Assembly: GCA_964356295.1 (NCBI GenBank)
Contig: CAYHHE010000013.1
Location: 1 to 45,593 of the forward strand
Reading direction: 5' to 3'
From: CAVQGZ01 sp964356295
GTDB taxonomy: Bacteria; Actinomycetota; Actinomycetes; Jiangellales; Jiangellaceae
DNA length: 45,593 bases
The notes under the pieces are model-generated. The model searched no databases, had not been told where the DNA came from, and saw nothing but the letters and a program-made list of their open reading frames with translations. Made by a program: the position numbers and the translations under genes. Below are positions 8,020-14,335 of this stretch, piece after piece; position 1 is the stretch's first letter, and the number at the start of each line of letters is the position of its first letter.

Positions 8020-8703
8020 CTACGGGGCCACCGGCTCGAGGGTCCCGGTCGGCAACCCGAGGGTCCGGGCGGCCAGCTGCTCCAGGACGACTGCCTCGGC
8101 GCTCGCCGCGACCACACCACGGCGGATGGTCAGGACGAGCGTCCGAGTGCCTGCGTCCACGACGAACGAGATGTCCTCGGGGTCACCGATGATCCATCCC
8201 GGGTAGGGCCCGACGGGCTGCTCTCGCACCTCGTTGCCACCCTCGGCAGCGGCCTGCAACGTGAGGTCGACACGCGCCTGCGCAGCCTGCTCGCTCTCGT
8301 ACTCGTTGACGGTGACCTCGACCTTGGGGCCGTCGCCTGCGTCGCCGTATCCGCAGGTCACGCGCCCGGTCCGACCGATCTCCGGCAGCGCGTCGGCGAA
8401 GACGTACGTGGTCTGACCTGGCAGCGGCGTGCCGACCACAGCGACCACGTCGGCCGGTGGAACCACCCCCTGGCAGTCGTTGGGCAGCGGGGGCAGGGTG
8501 GGGGACGCTTCGCCCGTCGACGTCGCCGCTTCGGCCTGTGGCGTCGGGTCGGGGCTGAACAGCAGCTCGTTGGCCGCGTCGTCCGGCGTCGACTCCTGCG
8601 ATGAGCACCCGGCCAGCAGCGGCAGCAGCAGGACCAGGGCAATGACGGCCAGGCAGCGGAGGGGGACGCCGTGGCGCACTGCACACAGCAGCCCCTTGCT
8701 CAT
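8020..8703 (-). CDS. Predicted lipoprotein of unknown function
   Basis: A 227-residue exported protein. The N-terminus has a basic start, a hydrophobic core and the lipobox LLAGC (Cys about residue 33), then a Pro/Thr/Ala-rich linker (STPDDAANELLFSPDPTPQ) and a globular domain with two cysteines, NDCQGVVPP and RVTCGYGD, that could form a disulfide. The spacing of these cysteines and the overall length recall actinobacterial DUF3558-like lipoproteins, but I cannot confirm the family. It is the first gene of the coaE unit, with 2 nt to coaE, and its start is 71 nt from the divergent ligase gene. Function unknown. Confidence 0.75.
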   Translation of the reverse strand: MSKGLLCAVRHGVPLRCLAVIALVLLLPLLAGCSSQESTPDDAANELLFSPDPTPQAEAATSTGEASPTLPPLPNDCQGVVPPADVVAVVGTPLPGQTTYVFADALPEIGRTGRVTCGYGDAGDGPKVEVTVNEYESEQAAQARVDLTLQAAAEGGNEVREQPVGPYPGWIIGDPEDISFVVDAGTRTLVLTIRRGVVAASAEAVVLEQLAARTLGLPTGTLEPVAP

Positions 8704-8774
8704 GGGGCCACCGTAGGCGACGGTGCCGGGACGACCCGGTGGGATCCGGGCGTGTCCGAGGCGGGAGGGTTGTG

Positions 8775-10112
8775 GTGCCGCAGGCCCAGGTCGTCACCGG
8801 GGAGTGGGCGCGCAAGCGCGCGCTTGCGGCGGCGCGCGGTCTGCGTTCGGCCGGTCTGGCGCCTGGCGACCGGCTCGTGCTGCTGCTGCGCGGGTCCGGC
8901 GACTACCTGGCGACAGTGATCGGCGCCCTGCAGGTCGGGGTCATCCCGGTGCCGCTGGATCCGTCCCTGACACCGTTCGAGCGTGAGCCGCTCATCTCCG
9001 ACGCCGACCCGGCGCTGGTGCTCGGCGACGCTGCCGATCTCGCCGCGCTGCTGGACACCTCCAGCGGTCCGGTCGGCGAGGTCGCCGACCTGCCCCGCGC
9101 CCGTCCCATGCACTACACCAGCGGCACGACCGGACGCCCGAAGGGTGTGTACAGCGGCCTGCTGGACGACGCGGCCGCCGCTGCGCTGTTCGCCGACGAG
9201 CGTGACTTCTGGGAGATCTCCGCCGACGATCGCCACCTGGTCGCCTCGCCGCTGCACCACTCGGCGCCGCTGCGGTTCAGCATCACCACGCTGCTGGTGG
9301 GCGGGACGGTCATCCTGCCGGGCCCCTTCGAGGCTGCGCGCTGGGCGGTCGCGGTCGAGGAGCACCGGCCGACCTCGGCGTTCGTGGTACCCGCGCACCT
9401 GACCCGGCTGCTCGAGCACGGCATGCCGGACACCGGCTCGTTCCGGCTGCTCGCTCATGCCGGGGCGCCGTGCCCCGACCCGGTCAAGCGCCTCACGCTC
9501 GAGGCCTTCCCGCCGGGGTCGGTCTGGGAGTTCTACGGCTCGACCGAGGGCCAGTTCACCGCCTGCCGGGGCGAGGAGTGGCTCGAGCGTCCCGGCACCG
9601 TCGGGCGGGCCCGTCCCGGACGGGTGATGTCCACCGGGCCGGACGGTCGTTTGTGGTGCCGGGTGCCCGAGTTCACCCGGTTCAGCTACTGGCGCGACCC
9701 GGCGCGCACCGCGGCCGTGTGGGACGGTCCGCGGTTCACCGTCGGGGATCTGGGACGCATCGACGCCGACGGCCTGGTCTACCTGGACGGCAGACGCGAG
9801 GACCTGGTGATCTCCGGCGGCGTGAACGTCTACCCCGCCGAGGTGGAGTCGGCGCTGTCAGAGCTCGCGGGAGTCCGGGAGGTGGCGGTCTTCGGGCTGC
9901 CCGACCCTCGGTGGGGACAGCGGGTGTGCGCGGCCGTCGTCGGCGAGGCCAGCGAGGCTGAGCTGACGGCATGGGCGGCGCAGCACCTCGCACCGGCGAA
10001 GCGCCCGAAGTCCTACCTCCGGCTCGACGAGCTCCCGCGGACGTCCACCGGCAAGATCCGCCGACTCGAGCTGCCCGACATGGTGACCGCGACGGATGGG
10101 GAGCCCCGATGA
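8775..10112 (+). CDS. Class I adenylate-forming (acyl-CoA ligase-like) enzyme
   Basis: A 445-residue member of the ANL superfamily, which activates carboxylates as acyl-AMP and usually transfers them to CoA. Core motifs are present: MHYTSGTTGRPKGV (A3), EFYGSTEG (A5), VGDLGRIDADGLVYLDGRRE (A7/A8), ISGGVNVYPAEVE and the C-terminal catalytic lysine in RTSTGKIRR (A10). At 445 residues it is shorter than typical acyl-CoA synthetases (500-550), mainly through a short N-terminal subdomain. Several in-frame GTG codons exist; GTG 8775 has GGGAGG (8763-8768) 6 nt upstream, better than 8739 or 8772. The stop overlaps the next gene's start as ATGA, so the two are translationally coupled. Substrate unknown. 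Confidence 0.85.
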   Translation: MPQAQVVTGEWARKRALAAARGLRSAGLAPGDRLVLLLRGSGDYLATVIGALQVGVIPVPLDPSLTPFEREPLISDADPALVLGDAADLAALLDTSSGPVGEVADLPRARPMHYTSGTTGRPKGVYSGLLDDAAAAALFADERDFWEISADDRHLVASPLHHSAPLRFSITTLLVGGTVILPGPFEAARWAVAVEEHRPTSAFVVPAHLTRLLEHGMPDTGSFRLLAHAGAPCPDPVKRLTLEAFPPGSVWEFYGSTEGQFTACRGEEWLERPGTVGRARPGRVMSTGPDGRLWCRVPEFTRFSYWRDPARTAAVWDGPRFTVGDLGRIDADGLVYLDGRREDLVISGGVNVYPAEVESALSELAGVREVAVFGLPDPRWGQRVCAAVVGEASEAELTAWAAQHLAPAKRPKSYLRLDELPRTSTGKIRRLELPDMVTATDGEPR

Positions 10113-10603
10113 CATCGTTCCTGGGAGTGCTGGCGGCGGCCACCGCCGGTGGGCTGCTGCTGCGGCTCACCGGGCTGCAAGGGGGCCTGGCGTTGGGCGC
10201 CATGCTCGGCGCGGCCGTCTTCACCCTCGTCCGCGGTGGTGAGGCCGTGCCGGTCCCGCCCGAGGTGCAGGACGGCGCGCTCATCGTGCTCGGTGCGGTC
10301 ATCGGCGCGGGCGTCACCCGGTCCGTGGTGGAGGACCTGCGGGCGCTGCTCCTGCCGGCCGTGGTCGCGTCGGTGGCGATCATCCTGGCCGGGATCGCCA
10401 TCGCGCTGGCGCTGCGCTGGTTCGGTGCGGCTCCTGCGGACGACCTTCTGGCCACCTCGCCGGGAGCCCTCTCGGCTGTCATCGGGGTCGCCGTCGACCG
10501 TGGCGTCGCCCCTGCCGAGGTGGCGCTGTTCCACCTCGTCCGCCTGCTGATGGTGATGGCGACGCTGCCGCTGGTCGTCCTGCTGCTCCCGAAGTCCGGG
10601 TAG
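10109..10603 (+). CDS. Half-size AbrB-type (AbrB_dupl) membrane protein
   Basis: A 164-residue membrane protein resembling one repeat of the AbrB/ammonia monooxygenase-like membrane family, whose usual members of about 350 residues contain two copies. Visible features are the N-terminal helix pair with GLQGGLALGAMLGAAVFTLV, the helix LIVLGAVIGAGVTR, and the characteristic ATSPGALSAVIGVAVDRGV followed by VALFHLVRLLMVMATLPLVV. The start ATG overlaps the ligase stop (ATGA). The function of the family is poorly known. A one-repeat protein would probably have to dimerise to reproduce the two-repeat fold (inference). Confidence 0.75.
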   Translation: MTSFLGVLAAATAGGLLLRLTGLQGGLALGAMLGAAVFTLVRGGEAVPVPPEVQDGALIVLGAVIGAGVTRSVVEDLRALLLPAVVASVAIILAGIAIALALRWFGAAPADDLLATSPGALSAVIGVAVDRGVAPAEVALFHLVRLLMVMATLPLVVLLLPKSG

Positions 10604-10648
10604 CGCCTCGCTCAACGCGCGGCACGCGTCACTGGCGGCGGCGATGCC

Positions 10649-10733
10649 GCACGCACGTCCGTCATCGTCCGACGATTCGAGGGGCATCACCCTCCGACCG
10701 TCGGACGATGCGCCAGAAGGCGCCGCACGGCGG
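10649..10733. repeat. Palindromic intergenic repeat family A, copy A1 (85-bp unit)
   Basis: An 85-bp segment that recurs as a direct repeat 174 bp downstream (10823-10907) with about 81 of 85 positions identical. Its core is a 48-bp element with perfect 12-bp inverted arms, CATCGTCCGACG (10663-10674) and CGTCGGACGATG (10699-10710), around a 24-nt centre containing GAGGGGCAT. The left arm also contains a smaller palindrome, ATCGTC-C-GACGAT. It lies in the gap after the AbrB-like gene. The same core recurs at 35101 and 35244. Confidence 0.85.
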
Positions 10734-10822
10734 CAACGCGGCAGAAGCGACGCAGCGCCGGCGGAGGCGCGGAAGCCGCCGGTCGCGACGGCGAAGAGCC
10801 GACCCAGAGGACGTGTCGCGGC

Positions 10823-10907
10823 GCACGCACGTCCGTCATCGTCCGACGATTCGAGGGGCATAACCCCCGGACCGTCGGACGATGCGCCAGAACGCGCCGC
10901 ACGGCGG
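10823..10907. repeat. Palindromic intergenic repeat family A, copy A2 (85-bp unit)
   Basis: Second copy of the 85-bp repeat, with arms CATCGTCCGACG (10837-10848) and CGTCGGACGATG (10873-10884). The 10604-10979 interval (376 bp) holds nothing else I can identify. The reading frame that passes through both copies into the next gene looks accidental. Confidence 0.85.
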
Positions 10908-10979
10908 GGTTGCGGGACCTTCGACCTCTGCGCGCCCCGACCGACGGGCCGACCGTGGTGTCGGAAGGAGGCGATGGCC

Positions 10980-11336
10980 ATGGCATGGAACTCGGCAGTG
11001 GTGCTCAGGTATGGCACTCCCGTCGCAGGTCGGGAGAAGGTGGCGATGGGCAACTTCAGGGAGGCGCTCGCCCTGCTCGGCAGGTGGGCCGCCGACGGCA
11101 AGTGCTCCGAGCCGCTGGTCCTTCACCACATCTCGGGTGGCGGCATGATCGTGGTCCTCACCGACAGTGCTGAGGCGAGCCTGGCGATGCTGCGGGACGG
11201 GCAGGTGCGTCGCCACGTCGACATGGCGGCGTTCAGCTCGTCCGACTTCTCCGTCGAGATAATGGTGACCGGCGAGACGCTGATGCAGGAGGTCGAGACC
11301 TACACCGCGGTCGGCGAGGAGCTCGGCTTCCTGTAG
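10980..11336 (+). CDS. Small conserved-looking protein of unknown function
   Basis: A 118-residue soluble protein; no family recognised. It begins MAWNSAVVLRYGTPVAGRE, is mixed alpha/beta in appearance, and has the segment LVLHHISGGGMIVVLTDSAE followed by a helix with LAMLRDGQVRRHVD. It has one cysteine, no signal peptide and no membrane helix. Two ATGs are close: 10974 lies only 2 nt after AGGAGG (10966-10971), while 10980 lies 8 nt after it, so I place the start at 10980. It converges on rpsA (21 nt between stops). Its own promoter must lie within the repeat-bearing gap upstream. Confidence 0.65.
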   Translation: MAWNSAVVLRYGTPVAGREKVAMGNFREALALLGRWAADGKCSEPLVLHHISGGGMIVVLTDSAEASLAMLRDGQVRRHVDMAAFSSSDFSVEIMVTGETLMQEVETYTAVGEELGFL

Positions 11337-11357
11337 CCGAGCCGGCTGCCGGGACGC

Positions 11358-12833
11358 TCAGCCGCTCCCGGTGAGCTTCTCGCGCAGGGCCTGCAGGGCC
11401 TCGTCGGAGGCCAACGTGCCGGCCGAGCGGTCGTCCTCGGTCGTACCCACCGCCGCCGACGAGGAGTAGGACGACTCTCCGGTCGCCTCGTCCTCGGCCC
11501 GCTTGGAGTCCTCCACCTGCTTGCGGTGCGCCTCCCACCTGGCGTGGGCCTCGGCGTACTGCCGCTCCCACTCGGCCTGCTGCTTCTCGTACCCGGGGAG
11601 CCACTCGTTGGTCTCCGGGTCGAAACCCTCCGGGTAGAGGTAGTTGCCCTGCTCGTCGTAGGAGGCGGCCATCCCGTAGAGGGTCGGGTCGAACTCTTCG
11701 ACGACCTCGGCGACGCCACCCTCGTTGGCCTGCTTGAGCGACAGCGAGATGCGGCGGCGCTCCAGGTCGATGTCGATGACCTTGACCATCACGTCCCCGC
11801 CGACCTGCACGACCTGCTCGGGGATCTCGACGTGCCGCTCGGCGAGCTCGGAGATGTGCACCAGGCCCTCGATGCCGTCCGCGACCCGCACGAACGAGCC
11901 GAACGGCACCAGCTTGGTGACCTTGCCCGGGACGATCTGGCCGATCTGGTGGGTGCGGGCGAACAGCTGCCAGGGGTCTTCTATCGTCGACTTCAGCGAC
12001 AGCGACACGCGCTCGCGGTCCCGGTCGACGTCGAGCACCTCGACGGTGACCTCGTCACCGACGGCAACCACCTCGGACGGGTGGTCGATGTGCTTCCACG
12101 ACAACTCGGAGACGTGGACGAGGCCGTCCACGCCGCCGAGGTCGACGAAGGCGCCGAAGTTGACGATGGACGAGACCACGCCCTTGCGGATCTGGCCCTT
12201 GTCCAGCTGCGACATGAAGGTGGTGCGCACCTCGGACTGGGTCTGCTCGAGCCACGCCCGACGAGAAAGCACGACGTTGTTGCGGTTCTTGTCCAGCTCG
12301 ATGATCTTCGCCTCGATCTCGCGCCCGACGTACGGCTGCAGGTCGCGGACGCGGCGCATCTCCACCAGCGAGGCTGGGAGGAAGCCGCGGAGCCCGATGT
12401 CGAGGATGAGGCCGCCCTTGACGACCTCGATGACGGAGCCGGTGACGACGCCGTCCTCCTCCTTGATGCGCTCGACGTCGCCCCAGGCCCGCTCGTACTG
12501 CGCGCGCTTCTTGCTCAGCAGGAGGCGGCCTTCTTTGTCCTCCTTCTGAAGGACGAGGGCCTCGATGTGGTCGCCGAGCGTCACCACCTCGTCCGGGTTG
12601 ACGTCGTGCTTGATGGACAGCTCGCGGGAGGGGATCACGCCCTCGGTCTTGTAGCCGATGTCGAGGAGGACTTCGTCCCGGTCCACCTTGACCACGACAC
12701 CGTCGACGATGTCTCCGTCGTTGAAGTACTTGATCGTCTGGTCGACCGCGGCGAGGAAGTCCTCGACCGACCCGATGTCGTTGATCGCTACCTGGGGGGT
12801 CGAAGGCGCGGGCGCCTCGATGCTGCTCGTCAT
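11358..12833 (-). CDS. rpsA: 30S ribosomal protein S1
   Basis: mRNA-binding protein of the small ribosomal subunit, 491 residues. It has four S1 OB-fold domains, the actinobacterial arrangement (E. coli has six): DGDIVDGVVVKVDRDEVLLD, VVTGSVIEVVKGGLILDIGL, RKGVVSSIVNFGAFVDLGGV and VPGKVTKLVPFGSFVRVADG each open a domain. The C-terminal 120 residues are acidic and disordered-looking, with LYGMAASYDEQGNYLYPEGF, typical of actinobacterial S1. The start is ATG at 12833 (MTSSIEAPAPS). A strong promoter 180 bp upstream gives a leader of about 170 nt with no strong Shine-Dalgarno sequence, which fits autogenous control, known for S1 in E. coli. Confidence 0.96.
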   Translation of the reverse strand: MTSSIEAPAPSTPQVAINDIGSVEDFLAAVDQTIKYFNDGDIVDGVVVKVDRDEVLLDIGYKTEGVIPSRELSIKHDVNPDEVVTLGDHIEALVLQKEDKEGRLLLSKKRAQYERAWGDVERIKEEDGVVTGSVIEVVKGGLILDIGLRGFLPASLVEMRRVRDLQPYVGREIEAKIIELDKNRNNVVLSRRAWLEQTQSEVRTTFMSQLDKGQIRKGVVSSIVNFGAFVDLGGVDGLVHVSELSWKHIDHPSEVVAVGDEVTVEVLDVDRDRERVSLSLKSTIEDPWQLFARTHQIGQIVPGKVTKLVPFGSFVRVADGIEGLVHISELAERHVEIPEQVVQVGGDVMVKVIDIDLERRRISLSLKQANEGGVAEVVEEFDPTLYGMAASYDEQGNYLYPEGFDPETNEWLPGYEKQQAEWERQYAEAHARWEAHRKQVEDSKRAEDEATGESSYSSSAAVGTTEDDRSAGTLASDEALQALREKLTGSG

Positions 12834-13009
12834 GTGGTTGGGGGCTCCGGGAACTGTCTTCGTCGTGTCGTGGCGCGTGCGAGCCCTGGGTTCGTTTGTG
12901 CCGGGGACCCGGGGCACGGCCAGTGCGAGGCGCCGGCCGCCCGGTGTGCGACAAGAACGAGCGCGAGCCTGCTCCGTCTGAGACCAGCGCAAGCCCACAC
13001 GCGCGTCCG

Positions 13010-13039
13010 AGGGTACGCGAGTGCCGGTTTCAGGGTCAA
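13010..13039 (-). promoter_or_regulatory. Strong sigma-70-type promoter of rpsA
   Basis: Minus strand: TTGACC (13039-13034), 18-bp spacer, TACCCT (13015-13010). This is the best -35/-10 pair in the window. Transcription would start near 13003, giving an rpsA leader of about 170 nt. Confidence 0.7.
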
Positions 13040-13087
13040 TCGAGCCCTGGCCGCTCCCAGCTCCGCCCGCGCGGCCCACGGTGGCAC

Positions 13088-13093
13088 TAACCT
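13088..13093 (+). promoter_or_regulatory. -10 element of the CaCA antiporter gene (leaderless)
   Basis: TAACCT lies 8 nt before the GTG at 13102 with no Shine-Dalgarno sequence between. Confidence 0.45.
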
Positions 13094-13101
13094 GCGCGGA
13101 C

Positions 13102-14211
13102 GTGAGCCTTCTGGACCTCGGCCAGCTGCTCGCCGGCTTCGCCGTGCTGGTCGTCGGCGGCGAGGTGCTCGTCCGCGGCGCGTCCGGGCTGGCCCGGGCG
13201 GTGGGGCTCTCACCGCTGGTTGTCGGGCTGACGGTGGTGTCGTTCGCGACGTCCGCTCCGGAGTTGGCGGTCACCCTCAACGCCGCCGCCTCCGGCTCGC
13301 CAGGTCTGGCGGTCGGCAACGTCGTGGGTAGCACCATCGCCAACGTCCTCCTCGTGCTCGGCACGTCGGCCCTTCTCACCCCGCTCATGGTGCGGTCCCG
13401 GGTGGTCAGGCTGGACGTCCCCGTGATGATCGCCATGTCGGTGGCGTTCCTGCTGCTCGCCCTGGACGGCAGGATCTCGACCCTGGACGGGGCGCTGCTG
13501 CTGGGGGCGCTGGTCGTCTACGTCACACGGGCGATCCTGGTGTCACGGCGCCCGCGGGTGCCGACGACCGAGCAGCAGCAAGACGGGCCCGAGGACGACG
13601 CCGACCACGCCCCCGCGCCGCGTCCGGTCTGGCTCTACGCCGGGCTCGTCGCCGGCGGCGTGGGGATCCTCGTCCTGGGTGCCACCCTGCTAGTGGGCAG
13701 CGCCACCCGGATCGGCACCGCCCTCGGGATCAGCGACCTGGTGATCGGGCTCACCGTCGTCGCGGTGGGAACGTCGCTGCCCGAGCTCGCGACCTCACTC
13801 ATCGCCGTCCGACGCGGTGAGCGGGACCTGGCCGTGGGCAACATCGTGGGCAGCAACATCTTCAACATCGGTGCCGTCCTCGGGCTGACGGCCGTCCTTT
13901 CAGGGGACGGGGTGCCGGTGGCCGAGGCCGCGATCGCCTTCGACCTGCCGGTCATGGTCGCGGTGGCGGTGACGCTATTGCCCGTGGTGTTCACCGGCCT
14001 GGCGGTAGCCCGCTGGGAGGGCGTGCTGTTCGTCGGCTACTACCTCGCCTACACGCTCTACCTGCTGCTGGACGCGGCCGAGCACGATGCACTCCCCCGG
14101 TTCAGCAACGTCATGCTGGGGTTCGTGATCCCGCTGACGGTGCTGACGCTCGCCCTGCTCAGCCTGGGTGAGTTCCGGCGGCGCGCCACCGCCCGGGCGG
14201 TGCGCGGGTGA
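13102..14211 (+). CDS. Calcium/sodium antiporter (CaCA family)
   Basis: A 369-residue membrane antiporter exchanging Ca2+ for Na+ or H+. Both alpha-repeats are intact: the first has VVSFATSAPELAVTLNAAAS and VGNVVGSTIANVLLVLG, the second VVAVGTSLPELATSLIAVRR and VGNIVGSNIFNIGAVLG. The glutamates in the two PE(L) motifs and the GS(T/N)IxN segments form the ion site. About ten helices are visible, with a hydrophilic central loop rich in Gln, Asp and Pro (EQQQDGPEDDADHAPAPR). GTG 13102 was chosen over an upstream in-frame start because TAACCT lies 8 nt before it. It is divergent from rpsA. The 124 bp after its stop contain no supported gene. Confidence 0.92.
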   Translation: MSLLDLGQLLAGFAVLVVGGEVLVRGASGLARAVGLSPLVVGLTVVSFATSAPELAVTLNAAASGSPGLAVGNVVGSTIANVLLVLGTSALLTPLMVRSRVVRLDVPVMIAMSVAFLLLALDGRISTLDGALLLGALVVYVTRAILVSRRPRVPTTEQQQDGPEDDADHAPAPRPVWLYAGLVAGGVGILVLGATLLVGSATRIGTALGISDLVIGLTVVAVGTSLPELATSLIAVRRGERDLAVGNIVGSNIFNIGAVLGLTAVLSGDGVPVAEAAIAFDLPVMVAVAVTLLPVVFTGLAVARWEGVLFVGYYLAYTLYLLLDAAEHDALPRFSNVMLGFVIPLTVLTLALLSLGEFRRRATARAVRG

Positions 14212-14335
14212 GCACGACCGGCGGTCGCGTCCCGCTGGACGCCGGACGGTGGACGCACCTGGGGAGGGTGGAGCGAGGAACGCGGGCGGGTGATCCCCGG
14301 TACGGCGATCTTCTGCTGTCGGCGGCCGAGCCGGC

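Noticed and set aside
10644..10979. N-terminal extension of the 118-residue gene through both family A repeats (in frame because 174 is divisible by 3)
   Set aside because: It would encode the repeats as low-complexity peptide. A strong ribosome site marks the start at 10980, and the same DNA element is non-coding elsewhere.
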